From contig NZ_JARXVM010000003.1 of assembly GCF_029892285.1 (NCBI RefSeq), positions 248,001 through 312,000 on the forward strand: DNA of 64,000 nucleotides, given 5' to 3'. The translations under genes and the position numbers were made by a program. The DNA is from Rhizobium sp. SG_E_25_P2. GTDB lineage: Bacteria; Pseudomonadota; Alphaproteobacteria; Rhizobiales; Rhizobiaceae. Under the pieces are notes generated by a model, which worked only from the letters and a program-made list of their open reading frames with translations, did not search any database and had not been told where the DNA came from. Positions 49,569 through 58,231 of the stretch are shown one piece after another. Position 1 is the stretch's first letter, and each line of letters opens with the position of its first letter.

Positions 49569-51020
49569 ATGAGCAATTCAACCACACAAGCGGGCGCTGA
49601 CAACCGCCTGCGCAAGAACAGCCTCGGCGTCAGCGCCGTCACATTCCTGGTGGTCTCGGCAGCCGCGCCGTTGACGGCGGTCGCCGGTGGCGTACCGCTG
49701 GCCATGCTGCTGGGCAACGGATCCGGCATTCCCTTGACCTTTCTGCTGGTCACCGCGATCCTGATCTCTTTTGCGGTCGGATATGTCGCCATGGCCCGGC
49801 ATATTCGAAACGCTGGCGCTTTCTACGCCTATACGGCGCAGGGACTGGGCGGCATGATGGGCGGCGCCGCCGCTTTGATCGCAATCCTCGCTTACAATGC
49901 GATGCAGATCGGCGTTTTCGGTCTGTTTGGAGCTGCCACTTCAGGTCTCTTCGCCGGTTGGGGACTGGACCTGCCATGGTGGGTCTGGACTTATATCGGC
50001 ATCGCGGCCGTCGCTGTTTTCGGTTACCGTCGTGTCGACCTGTCCGCCAAGGTGCTGACCATCCTGGTTATTCTAGAATATCTCGTCGTGTTGGTGATTG
50101 ACGTCGCGATCCTGTTGACCGGCGGCGACAGCGGCCTTTCCATGACGCCATTCACGCCCTCGGCATTTATGAACGGCGTGCCGGCAATTGGAATTCTATT
50201 CTGCTTTGCCGCCTTCATCGGTTTCGAGGCCACGACGATCTATAGCGAAGAAGCCCGCGAGCCGCACAAGACCGTGCCGCGCGCCACCTATATCTCGGTG
50301 GTCATCATCGGCCTGTTTTACATGCTGACATCGTGGCTGATGGTCGTCGGCGCCGGCGTCGACAAACTCGTGCCTGAATTGCAGGGGCTGCAGGATCCCA
50401 CGAGCTTCCTGTTCGGTCTCGCCGATCGCTATGTTGGTCACGGCATCGGCGTCGTCATGGGAGTCTTATTGGTCACCAGCCTGTTTGCCGGCGTGCTGGC
50501 TTTCCACAACGGCGTCGCCCGTTACATCTATGTCGCCGGCCGCGAAGGCCTGCTGCCGAAGAGCGTGGGTGTCACCCATCCGAAATATCAGAGCCCGCAT
50601 GTTGGCTCCGTCATCCAGACGGTGATCGCAGTTCTCGTGGTCGCCTTGTTCGCGGCGACGGGACAGGATCCCGTGCTGGCGCTGTTCTCCTGGCTCACCA
50701 ATGTCGGAACGCTGGCGATCATTTTCCTGATGGCGCTGACCGCCTTCTCGATCCTGACATTCTTCAGCCGTCATCCGGCGTTGGAGAAGAATGTGGTCGT
50801 TACCAAACTTCTGCCGGTGATTACCGGTGTGATCCTGCTCGCGCTTGTCTACAAGATTGCGGTGGATTTCGGAGCGATCGCCGGCGCCAATGGTTTCCTT
50901 GCCGTGTTCCTGCCGGGTCTGGTGCTGATCGCGGGCGCGATCGGTCTCATCCTGGCGGCGCGCCTGAAAGCTGCCGATCCGGCTGCTTTTGCAAGATTGG
51001 GCGCCGGTCAGGACAGTTGA
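49569..51020 (+). CDS. APC-superfamily amino acid/amine permease
   Basis: Inner-membrane permease of 483 residues with about 12 hydrophobic segments. The N-terminus GVSAVTFLVVSAAAPLTAVAGGVP is the APC signature in TM1 (SAAAP), and later FCFAAFIGFEATTIYSEEAREPHKTVPRA is the TM6/TM7 block. Related to putrescine/amino acid importers (PuuP/YhdG-like). ATG 49569 with GGGGAGC upstream; the frame from 49455 has no support. Divergent from the IclR operon and followed by an aldehyde dehydrogenase, so it probably imports the amine degraded by these genes. Confidence 0.9.
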   Translation: MSNSTTQAGADNRLRKNSLGVSAVTFLVVSAAAPLTAVAGGVPLAMLLGNGSGIPLTFLLVTAILISFAVGYVAMARHIRNAGAFYAYTAQGLGGMMGGAAALIAILAYNAMQIGVFGLFGAATSGLFAGWGLDLPWWVWTYIGIAAVAVFGYRRVDLSAKVLTILVILEYLVVLVIDVAILLTGGDSGLSMTPFTPSAFMNGVPAIGILFCFAAFIGFEATTIYSEEAREPHKTVPRATYISVVIIGLFYMLTSWLMVVGAGVDKLVPELQGLQDPTSFLFGLADRYVGHGIGVVMGVLLVTSLFAGVLAFHNGVARYIYVAGREGLLPKSVGVTHPKYQSPHVGSVIQTVIAVLVVALFAATGQDPVLALFSWLTNVGTLAIIFLMALTAFSILTFFSRHPALEKNVVVTKLLPVITGVILLALVYKIAVDFGAIAGANGFLAVFLPGLVLIAGAIGLILAARLKAADPAAFARLGAGQDS

Positions 51021-51034
51021 TAGCACAGCCAACG

Positions 51035-51059
51035 GATGGCGGGCCTCACGCCCGCCATC
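51035..51059 (+). other. Strong hairpin between permease and dehydrogenase genes
   Basis: Perfect 10-bp stem GATGGCGGGC-CTCAC-GCCCGCCATC, 15 bases past the permease stop, without a T run. It may act as partial terminator or processing signal that sets different levels for the permease and the dehydrogenase. Confidence 0.55.
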
Positions 51060-51080
51060 TTCATAAAAAGGGACGGAACC

Positions 51081-52559
51081 ATGCAGGACAAGATCGATTT
51101 ACTGCGCCATCAGACGCTGGAACCGCAGTCGCTGTTTATTGGCGGCGACTGGATGCAGGCCCGCAGCGGCGCGACGATGGGGGTAATTTCACCGCTTGAC
51201 GGGCGCCGCCTCACCACCATCGCCGATGCGGGCGCGGAGGATGTCGATCTGGCTGTCAAGGCGGCGCGCTCTGCATTCGACAAGGGCGGCTGGTCGAAAG
51301 CGACGCCGGTCGAACGCAAGAAGGTGTTGATGAAGATCGCCGATCTGATCGACAAACATGCGCTCGAACTGGCGGTGCTCGGCGTGCGCGACAATGGCAC
51401 CGAAATTTCCATGGCGCTGAAGGCGGAGCCCGGCAGCGCCGCGAGCACGTTCCGCTATTATGCGGAGGCCATCGACAAGGTCTATGGCGAGATCGCGCCG
51501 ACCGCCGCCAATGTTCTCGGGCTGATTCATCGCGAGCCGGTCGGGGTGGTCGCGGCCATCGTGCCCTGGAATTTCCCGATGATGATCGGGGCCTGGAAGA
51601 TCGCGCCGGCCCTGGCGGCTGGAAATTCGGTCGTGCTCAAGCCGGCCGAAGGCGCGTCTCTGACCCTATTGCGGCTTGCGGCGCTTTGCGCCGAAGCAGG
51701 ATTGCCCGAGGGCGTTCTGAACGTCGTCACGGGCCGCGGCGCCGTCTCTGGCGAGGCGCTCGGCCTGCATATGGATATCGACGTCCTCGCCTTTACCGGT
51801 TCGGGTCCGGTCGGTCGGCGGCTGCTTGAATACTCGGCCCGATCCAATCTCAAGCGAGTCTATCTCGAATTGGGCGGCAAATCGCCCAACATCGTGTTCG
51901 CCGACGCGCCTGATCTCGATCAGGCGGCGAAAGTCTCCGCTTACGGAATCTTCCGCAATTCCGGACAGGTTTGCGTCGCCGGGTCGCGCCTGCTTGTCGA
52001 GAAAAGCGTGCATGCCGAGTTTTCGCAAAAAGTAGCCTCGTTCGCCGCCTCGATGAAGCTCGGCGATCCGCTCGATCTCAAGACTGAGGCCGGCGCGATC
52101 TCAAGCGAGATCCAGTTGATGAAGGATCTCAGCTATGCCGAACAGGCTCTCGCCGAGGGAGCGCATTTGCTGACAGGCGGTAAGCGCATTCTGGAGGAAA
52201 CGGGCGGCTATTTCATGCAGCCGACAGTTTTTGATGTGGAGCCGTCCATGACGCTTGCCCGGGAGGAAGTATTCGGTCCCATTTTGTCCATCCTCCCCTT
52301 TGATGGCGAAGAGGAAGCCCTGCGGATCGCCAACGCCACCGAATATGGCCTGGCCTCCGCCGTCTGGACTTCCAACCTGTCGCGCGCCCATCGCATGGTG
52401 CGTGGCGTCAAGGCCGGCGTCGTGCATGTGAACACCTATGGCGGCAGCGACAACACGGTTCCGCTCGGCGGCGTCAAGCAATCCGGCAACGGCCATGACA
52501 AGTCTCTGCATGCGTTCGACAAATATATCGACCTGAAGACCGCCTGGATCCAGCTCTGA
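51081..52559 (+). CDS. Aldehyde dehydrogenase, PuuC/phenylacetaldehyde-dehydrogenase-like
   Basis: NAD(P)-dependent aldehyde dehydrogenase of 492 residues. It has VAAIVPWNFPMMIGAWKIAPALAAGN, the catalytic Glu in VYLELGGKSPNIVF and the nucleophile Cys in NSGQVCVAGSRLLVEKSVH. The C-terminal GVKQSGNGHDKSLHAFDKYIDLKTAW is very like PuuC and phenylacetaldehyde dehydrogenases, which oxidise amine-derived aldehydes. Starts at ATG 51081. Linked to the permease and, across the divergent IclR promoter, to the kinase/phospholyase operon; hydroxyphenylacetaldehyde to hydroxyphenylacetate is the reaction that would feed hpaBC next door. Confidence 0.9.
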   Translation: MQDKIDLLRHQTLEPQSLFIGGDWMQARSGATMGVISPLDGRRLTTIADAGAEDVDLAVKAARSAFDKGGWSKATPVERKKVLMKIADLIDKHALELAVLGVRDNGTEISMALKAEPGSAASTFRYYAEAIDKVYGEIAPTAANVLGLIHREPVGVVAAIVPWNFPMMIGAWKIAPALAAGNSVVLKPAEGASLTLLRLAALCAEAGLPEGVLNVVTGRGAVSGEALGLHMDIDVLAFTGSGPVGRRLLEYSARSNLKRVYLELGGKSPNIVFADAPDLDQAAKVSAYGIFRNSGQVCVAGSRLLVEKSVHAEFSQKVASFAASMKLGDPLDLKTEAGAISSEIQLMKDLSYAEQALAEGAHLLTGGKRILEETGGYFMQPTVFDVEPSMTLAREEVFGPILSILPFDGEEEALRIANATEYGLASAVWTSNLSRAHRMVRGVKAGVVHVNTYGGSDNTVPLGGVKQSGNGHDKSLHAFDKYIDLKTAWIQL

Positions 52560-52653
52560 AGCTGTGAGGCATGTCAGCCATGGCGTTTGGAGATTGTTGG
52601 CGCAGAATAGGCAAGCAGTCGAACGCAAAGACGCCAATCGCGGACGATCCAAG

Positions 52654-52691
52654 AAAAACACCCCGTTTCGAGCCTGAAACGGGGTGTTTTT
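52654..52691. terminator. Strong bidirectional terminator
   Basis: Perfect 16-bp stem AAAAACACCCCGTTTC / GAAACGGGGTGTTTTT with a 6-base loop, between convergent aldehyde dehydrogenase (+) and hpaC (-). T runs are present on both strands. Confidence 0.95.
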
Positions 52692-52695
52692 GCAT

Positions 52696-53208
52696 TTATC
52701 CGCCGAAGCTGCCGACCTGAGACGGCACCCGCACGTAATTGCGATCGAAATAGAGCAGCGCCTCGCCGTCGGGTCGCGACCGGATGCCGATCACCTGGCC
52801 GATGAAGATATTGTGCGTTCCGACCAGTTTCGCCTCGACCAGGTGGCAGTCGAACGACACCATAGCATCCGCGAGCGCCTGACTTCCGGAGGGCATGTCC
52901 ACCCAGTTCGCCGCCGCATAGCGGGCGGACATGTCCGCCTGCTTGCCCGCGAAATAGCCTGCCAGCTCCTGATGGTCGTTGGCGAGCACATTGACGCAAA
53001 ACCGGCGATTTTCCAGGAATAGGCCGGATTGCGCCGATTTTCCGTTCATGCAGACAAGCAGCGTCGGCGGCTCGTCGGTGACGCTGCACATGGCGGTGGC
53101 GGTGAAGCCGCCGCGTCCAGCCGGGCCATTGGTGGTGATCACGTTGACCGGGGCGCAGACCCGGGACATCGCGTCGCGAAAGTCGGTTTTCGAAACCGTA
53201 TCCTCCAT
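52696..53208 (-). CDS. hpaC: 4-hydroxyphenylacetate 3-monooxygenase, flavin reductase component
   Basis: Small NAD(P)H:flavin oxidoreductase of 170 residues. It supplies reduced flavin to HpaB. Family blocks are DFRDAMSRVCAPVNVITTNGPAGRGGFTATAMCSVTDEPPTLLVCMN (start of the flavin reductase domain, flavin-binding TATA..SV) and FCVNVLANDHQELAGYFAG, with a terminal RNYVRVPSQVG. ATG 53208 is preceded by AGGAGAAAGACC; it begins 12 bases after the hpaB stop. The gene ends just before a strong terminator. Confidence 0.93.
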   Translation of the reverse strand: MEDTVSKTDFRDAMSRVCAPVNVITTNGPAGRGGFTATAMCSVTDEPPTLLVCMNGKSAQSGLFLENRRFCVNVLANDHQELAGYFAGKQADMSARYAAANWVDMPSGSQALADAMVSFDCHLVEAKLVGTHNIFIGQVIGIRSRPDGEALLYFDRNYVRVPSQVGSFGG

Positions 53209-53219
53209 GGTCTTTCTCC

Positions 53220-54785
53220 TCATCCCTGGGTGAGAGGGTTGAGCCAGGTGTCGCCGGTCCAGCCGTTCTCGTCGTAATCGCTCATGCAGGCGTCCACCAG
53301 CGCTTCCATTTCGCGAAGGCGACCGCCGCGCTCGGCGCCCTTCAGCACCTGAAGACGGACTTCTTCCGGCGCGCCAGCATAGTTAAGTTCATAGAGCGCG
53401 TGGCGGCCGCCGAATTCTGTGCCGGTCGCGTCCCAGAGGAGCTTCATGATTTTGATGCGCTCGATATGGCCCATGTTGTCGGAGCCGCGCACATATTGCG
53501 CCAGATAGCGGTCGATCTCTGGATTGGCAAAATCCTTGGCCGAGGAGGGCAGGTAGATCAGCCCGGAGGCGACCGTGCGGCGCACGATGTCGATGACCTT
53601 CGGATAGGCCTCCGACATGAAGGTGCGATAGCACAACGCAGCTTCGAGATTGGGAAGGACAGTGCCGTTCGCCCAGGGGATCGGATTGTGCGCCATGGCG
53701 TTGGAGAAGGTCCAGAACTGGTGCCGGATGGCGATTACCTCACCCAGCATGGCCTGATTGCCGCGGAACGCGTCGCCGCCTGTGGCGCGCAAGGCCTTCG
53801 CCAACAGGCCGGCGATGAAGTCCAGCTTCACCGCTAGACGCGTGCAGCCTTGGAAGCAGTAGCCGTGCATGAAGCCCGATGCCGGGTGGAAAGAGAGGAT
53901 CTTGGCCGCATCGCGCAGCACCAGCACGTCTTCCCAGGGGATAAACACATTGTCGAGCACGAGAATGGCGTCGTTCTCATCAAAGCGCGACGACAGCGGG
54001 TAGTCGAAAGGCGTGCCGACGGTGTTGGCCGTCTGCTCATAGGAGACGCGGCAGAACATCTTGATGCCTGGTGCGTTCATCGGCACGATGAACATGACCG
54101 ACAGAGACGGATCTTCCGTCACCGTCGCCGAACTCTGGGCAAGGAAATTGTAGTGTGTTAGCGCCGAGGAGGTCGCGACGACCTTCGCGCCGGACACATA
54201 GATGCCGGCGTCGGTTTCCTTGGTGATGTGGACGAAGACGTCCTTGACGGCGTCGGCGGGCTTGTGGCGATCGATCGGCGGATTGACGATCGCATGGTTC
54301 ATGAACAGCACGCTTTCCTGCGCGCGCTTGTGCCAGGCGAGAGCATTGTCCTTGAACTGGCCGTACCAATCGGCATTGGCGCCGAGCGTGTTCATCAGCG
54401 CCGCCTTGTAATCGGCGGTGCGGCCCATCCAGCCATAGGACATGCGAGCCCAATCGGCGATCGCGCCCTGCTGGGCGACCAGGTCCTCCGACGATTTCGC
54501 CACGCGGAAATATTTATGGGTGTAGCCGCCATTGCCGGTGTCGGTGGGTGAGGTCAGCCTCTCCTTCGTCTTTTCCGCATGCAGCGCATCATACATGCGC
54601 GCGATGGAGCGGGCGGAATTGCGCATTGACGGATGCGACGTCACATCGGCCACGCGTTCTCCGTTGACATAGACTTCGCGACCATCGCGCAGGGATGCGA
54701 GATATTCCTCGCCGGTGAAGGGGCGCGTCTTTTCGCTGCGATAATCCTCGGCCAACATGCCGGGGCGACGGGTCTGAATATTCAT
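53220..54785 (-). CDS. hpaB: 4-hydroxyphenylacetate 3-monooxygenase, oxygenase component
   Basis: FADH2-dependent monooxygenase of 521 residues, the size of HpaB. It hydroxylates 4-hydroxyphenylacetate to homoprotocatechuate. It has HITKETDAGIYVSGAKVVATSSALTHYNFLAQ, TPFDYPLSSRFDENDAILVLDNVFIPWEDV and SGLIYLPSSAKDFANPE...RIKIMKLLWDATGTEFGGRHALYE, all very typical. CAAAGGAGGAG precedes the ATG. Forms an operon with hpaC and is divergent from hpaA, which in the known system activates it. Connects the amine genes with the meta-cleavage operon. Confidence 0.96.
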   Translation of the reverse strand: MNIQTRRPGMLAEDYRSEKTRPFTGEEYLASLRDGREVYVNGERVADVTSHPSMRNSARSIARMYDALHAEKTKERLTSPTDTGNGGYTHKYFRVAKSSEDLVAQQGAIADWARMSYGWMGRTADYKAALMNTLGANADWYGQFKDNALAWHKRAQESVLFMNHAIVNPPIDRHKPADAVKDVFVHITKETDAGIYVSGAKVVATSSALTHYNFLAQSSATVTEDPSLSVMFIVPMNAPGIKMFCRVSYEQTANTVGTPFDYPLSSRFDENDAILVLDNVFIPWEDVLVLRDAAKILSFHPASGFMHGYCFQGCTRLAVKLDFIAGLLAKALRATGGDAFRGNQAMLGEVIAIRHQFWTFSNAMAHNPIPWANGTVLPNLEAALCYRTFMSEAYPKVIDIVRRTVASGLIYLPSSAKDFANPEIDRYLAQYVRGSDNMGHIERIKIMKLLWDATGTEFGGRHALYELNYAGAPEEVRLQVLKGAERGGRLREMEALVDACMSDYDENGWTGDTWLNPLTQG

Positions 54786-54884
54786 GGAACTCCTCCTTTG
54801 ACATTGATCAAGATGTTAGGTCTTGAACTCGCCGCTCGCCATGCACAGAATGGCAAAATCACTTGCACTTTTTCAGGCCTCGCG

Positions 54885-55760
54885 ATGAACCGCTCTGTCC
54901 CTTCCTTTTTTGTTTACGGCGAGCCGGATCGGCCGCTTGATGTCGGCTTTATGCATGTCGAAACCGTGATGGCGCGCAGAAATGTCCATCTTGGCCAGGT
55001 TGCAGCGCATCGGCACGCGCGAATGGCGCAGATTACCTTCTGGACAAGCGGGCACGGCGCCTATTTCATCGAAGATCAGCGTTTGGATTTTTTAGCGCCG
55101 TCGGTCAGTTTCGTCCCGAGCGGCGTCGTTCATGGTTTCAGCGTTGAGCCGTCAAGCGCCGATGCGATCGTGGTCTCCATCGCAGACAGCGCTTTGATGC
55201 CCATTCGCGACCAGACGATCCTGGCGCTGGACGCGCCTTTGATGCTGACGCATCAGGGCGGCGACGCCGATTGGTCGCGGCTGGGTCGGCTGTTGGAGCA
55301 GATCGCCGAGGAATATCGGCTGACCCGTCCCGGCGCCGACCGGGTGCTGACCGCGCTCACCGCCGTCGCGTTGACAGAGATCGCCCGGCTTCGACCCGAG
55401 CAGTTTGTGAGCAACATTTCCGGCAACAGGCTTTTGGCCTCGGATTTCCGTCGTCTTGTCGATCAACATTTTCGCGACAACTGGCCGGTCGATCGCTATG
55501 TCGCTTCGCTGGGTACGACGCCGCATCTGCTGGCCCGCGCCTGCGAACAGGCGTTTGGTCTGCCCGTGAAAGCTTTTCTCAACGAACGGCGGCTTCTGGA
55601 AGCCAAACGTCTGCTGCTCTTCACGATCCGGCCTCTTGAGGATATCGCGTTCGAGATCGGCTTCAGGGACGCTGCCTATTTCTCCCGTTTCTTCAAGATG
55701 CGGGCTGGTCTGCCGCCCAGCGAATGGCGGGCCCGAAACACCTCCGACAGCGGCGCCTGA
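54885..55760 (+). CDS. hpaA: AraC-family activator of hpaBC
   Basis: Regulator of about 291 residues. The N-terminal cupin domain (PSFFVYGEPDRPLDVGFMHVETV, HIGQ-like and SFVPSGVVHGF blocks) senses 4-hydroxyphenylacetate in the known HpaA. The C-terminal AraC/XylS double helix-turn-helix is LASDFRRLVDQHFRDNWPVDRYVASLG...HLLARACEQAFGLPVKAFLNERRLLEAKRLL...DIAFEIGFRDAAYFSRFFKMRAGLPPSEWR. ATG 54885 is chosen because it places the cupin at the usual distance; the frame is open further upstream and no ribosome-binding site is clear, so the start is uncertain. Divergent from hpaB. Confidence 0.9.
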   Translation: MNRSVPSFFVYGEPDRPLDVGFMHVETVMARRNVHLGQVAAHRHARMAQITFWTSGHGAYFIEDQRLDFLAPSVSFVPSGVVHGFSVEPSSADAIVVSIADSALMPIRDQTILALDAPLMLTHQGGDADWSRLGRLLEQIAEEYRLTRPGADRVLTALTAVALTEIARLRPEQFVSNISGNRLLASDFRRLVDQHFRDNWPVDRYVASLGTTPHLLARACEQAFGLPVKAFLNERRLLEAKRLLLFTIRPLEDIAFEIGFRDAAYFSRFFKMRAGLPPSEWRARNTSDSGA

Positions 55761-55782
55761 CCCCATACACCGTGTCATCGCG

Positions 55783-56493
55783 CTATTGGGCGAGATAGGC
55801 GCGGTGGAGAATATCGGGTTGTTCGAGCAGGGTTTCCGGGGCGCCCGAAAATGTCAGCCTGCCGCGCGACATGACGCTGGCCTCGGATGCGACCTTGAGC
55901 GCGATCGTCGTGAATTGCTCGATCAGCAGCACGCCGGTCCCCTGTTCGGCGAGCCTGACGATAACCCCCATCAGCCTTTTCACGATCAGCGGCGACAAGC
56001 CGAGCGACATTTCGTCGGCGAGAATGAATTTTGGTCTCGCCACCAGCGCCTGACCGAGAGCCAACATCTGCTGCTGACCGCCGGACATCGAGCCGGCCAA
56101 TTGGGCCTTGCGTTCGGCAAGCTCGGGAAAGATCTCGAAGACGTCTCCGACGGCGCGGTCGGCTTCCGCCCGGCTGTGTCCGAAGCCGGCCGCTTGCAGA
56201 TTGTCGAACACGCTGAGGCCGGCGAGCACGCGGTGGCCTTCCGGCACGGCCGCCAGACCGGTGGATCGGATGACTTCCGGCGCCTTGCCGGCAAGTTGCG
56301 CGCCGTCGATATCGACCGATCCGCTTTCAATTGGCAAGACGCCAGCAAGCGCAAGGACAAGCGTGCTTTTGCCAGCGCCATTCGGCCCCAGCAGCGCGGT
56401 GATCCTGCCGGTCTCCAGCGTCAGGGAGAGATTGTCGACCGCCCGCTTGTGTCCTCGACGGACGTTGAGATTGTGAATGGTGATGCGGCTCAT
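55783..56493 (-). CDS. livF: LIV-type ABC transporter ATP-binding protein LivF
   Basis: ATPase subunit of 236 residues. Walker A LLGPNGAGKSTLVLAL (about 35-50), Q-loop region RSTGLAAVPEGHRVLAGLSVFDNL, signature GSMSGGQQQMLALGQAL and Walker B KFILADEMSLGLSP (Asp, Glu). The short form with VPEGHRVL is the LivF type. Its ATG overlaps the livG stop (ATGA). Last gene of the transporter; convergent with hpaA, with 22 bases between the stops. Imports together with LivGMH and the binding protein at 59119. Confidence 0.94.
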   Translation of the reverse strand: MSRITIHNLNVRRGHKRAVDNLSLTLETGRITALLGPNGAGKSTLVLALAGVLPIESGSVDIDGAQLAGKAPEVIRSTGLAAVPEGHRVLAGLSVFDNLQAAGFGHSRAEADRAVGDVFEIFPELAERKAQLAGSMSGGQQQMLALGQALVARPKFILADEMSLGLSPLIVKRLMGVIVRLAEQGTGVLLIEQFTTIALKVASEASVMSRGRLTFSGAPETLLEQPDILHRAYLAQ

Positions 56494-57206
56494 GCAACCT
56501 CCTCGGCGCCGAGATAGACGGCGCGAACGCGGGGATCGCTGAGAACCTCGCGGGTCGGTCCCGATATGACCAGCGAACCAAAATCTAGCACCATCGTGGC
56601 CCCGCAGACGGCCTGGATCAGGTCCACATCATGGTCGATCAGCAAGGTCATCGCGCCGTTGAAGGCGTGGATGCCAAGGATGATCTGTCTGAGACGGTCC
56701 ACTTCCGTCTGGCTAAGGCCGGCTCCGGGTTCGTCCAGCATCAGCACTTTCGGTTTTCCAGCTAAACAGCGGGCGATTTCTGTCATGCGGCGCTCGAAGG
56801 CGTTGAGGCCCTGCGCCCGCGCCTTGCGGATAGACGACAGTCCACAAAACTCCAGCGCCTGAGCCAGTTGCCGCTCCCGCTCGGCATAACCGAAGCCGAG
56901 ACTGTCAAGCATGACGCCGACATTGTCCTCGACCGTCAACTCATCCACCACCTGCTCTTTCTGGAACGAGCGCCTGAGCCCCCAGCGGCTGCGCTTGTGC
57001 GGCGGCATTGGCAGGATTTCGGCGCCGACGGCGCGGACTGAGCCGGCGGCTGGTGTGATGAATCCGGACAAGACATTCAAGAAGGTGGTTTTTCCTGCGC
57101 CATTCGGTCCGATAATGCCGACCACGGGCGTAACCAGTTCGACCGTCACTTTGTTCAGCGCCATGACGCCTCCAAAGGTCACGGTGAGATCGCGGATAGA
57201 GATCAT
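56490..57206 (-). CDS. livG: LIV-type ABC transporter ATP-binding protein LivG
   Basis: ATPase subunit of 238 residues. Walker A IIGPNGAGKTTFLNVL, Q-loop LRRSFQKEQVVDELTVEDNVGVML, the signature region LNAFERRMTEIARCLAG (a departure from the usual LSGGQQ, as some LivG have) and Walker B KVLMLDEPGAGLSQ. Starts at ATG 57206 with AAGGAGGGG; overlaps the LivM stop (ATGA). The frame extends to 57548 inside livM and is not used. Note the degenerate ABC signature (NAFERR instead of LSGGQ), though this does not by itself imply loss of function. Confidence 0.92.
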   Translation of the reverse strand: MISIRDLTVTFGGVMALNKVTVELVTPVVGIIGPNGAGKTTFLNVLSGFITPAAGSVRAVGAEILPMPPHKRSRWGLRRSFQKEQVVDELTVEDNVGVMLDSLGFGYAERERQLAQALEFCGLSSIRKARAQGLNAFERRMTEIARCLAGKPKVLMLDEPGAGLSQTEVDRLRQIILGIHAFNGAMTLLIDHDVDLIQAVCGATMVLDFGSLVISGPTREVLSDPRVRAVYLGAEEVA

Positions 57207-58231
57207 GGCTGCCCCTCCTTGCGGCTCCGCCGTCGGGCGAACAGGTCGGCCATCTGTCCGGCAATGCCGTGCGGAGCTGTCGTCAATGCATGGATCAGGG
57301 CGGCGCCGAAGATGATATAGGCAGCGTCGCCGCTGACTCCGATATCGTTGAGAAGCGCAGGCATGAAGCGATAGAGCAGGGCGGCGATGACCGCGCCGTA
57401 CCAGTGCCATGCGCCGCCGACGATAGTCAGCGCGAAGATCATCACCGACTCCGCCGGAGGGAAGGAGCGCGCGTCCAGCAGTTGGAGATTGCCGGCCAGC
57501 AGCCCCCCGGCAATGCCGGCCAGGAAGCCGGAAAGGCCAAACCCCCAAATTTTGTATCCGGTCACGTTGACGCCCGCCGACATGGCGACCGCTTCGCTGC
57601 GGCGGATCAATGCCCAGGCTCGGCCTGGCCGGGAGCGTTCATGCAGTTGGATCAGCAGAAAGCCGAGCGCTGCCACGATCACGCAGTAGCGAAAATAGGC
57701 CTGGTCGGATTGCGCGAGCCAGGGACGGGGCATGTAGGACACAGACTTTACCGCGAAGCCCAGCAGTCCGGGGCCTCCATTCGGAAACTGCAGGACATTG
57801 ATGAGAATGCCGAAGCCGCCCGCCGCCATCAGCGTTACCAGAGCCAGGTAGAGCCCCCGCATTTTCAGGGCTGGATAGGCGAAGATCATCCCGACCGCCG
57901 CGGCGAAAAATCCTCCGAGCAGCACATTGATCTCGAATGGCAGATCAGTTCCATAGGCCAGTCGAAGAGCCATCCAGCCGCCGCAACCCATGAAGGCCAC
58001 ATGCGCCAGGGATACCTGGCCGAGCTTGCGATAGAGCAAGCCGATGCTCGCAGCCGTCAAAGTATAGATGACCACCGATGTCATCACTTTCAGCCACAGG
58101 GCGGACGCAAAAACCGGAAGCGCCAGCGCGAGCGTGATCAGGAAGACTGGAGCCAAGGCTTTGGCCATCAATTGTCTGCTTTCGCTATCGGCGGTCGCCG
58201 AAGCTGTCGTCGTTTGGTTGAGGGCCTGCAT
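57203..58231 (-). CDS. livM: LIV-type ABC transporter permease LivM
   Basis: Permease of 342 residues with about nine hydrophobic segments. It has YTLTAASIGLLYRKLGQVSLAHVAFMGCGGW (the LivM signature GQvSlgHaaF) and GVNVTGYKIWGFGLSGFLAGIAGGLLAG, near the cytoplasmic loop that binds the ATPase. It ends in a basic tail (FARRRSRKEGQP). ATG 58231 overlaps the livH stop (ATGA) and follows AGGAG. Inner membrane. Part of the same unit as the binding protein at 59119. Confidence 0.93.
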   Translation of the reverse strand: MQALNQTTTASATADSESRQLMAKALAPVFLITLALALPVFASALWLKVMTSVVIYTLTAASIGLLYRKLGQVSLAHVAFMGCGGWMALRLAYGTDLPFEINVLLGGFFAAAVGMIFAYPALKMRGLYLALVTLMAAGGFGILINVLQFPNGGPGLLGFAVKSVSYMPRPWLAQSDQAYFRYCVIVAALGFLLIQLHERSRPGRAWALIRRSEAVAMSAGVNVTGYKIWGFGLSGFLAGIAGGLLAGNLQLLDARSFPPAESVMIFALTIVGGAWHWYGAVIAALLYRFMPALLNDIGVSGDAAYIIFGAALIHALTTAPHGIAGQMADLFARRRSRKEGQP

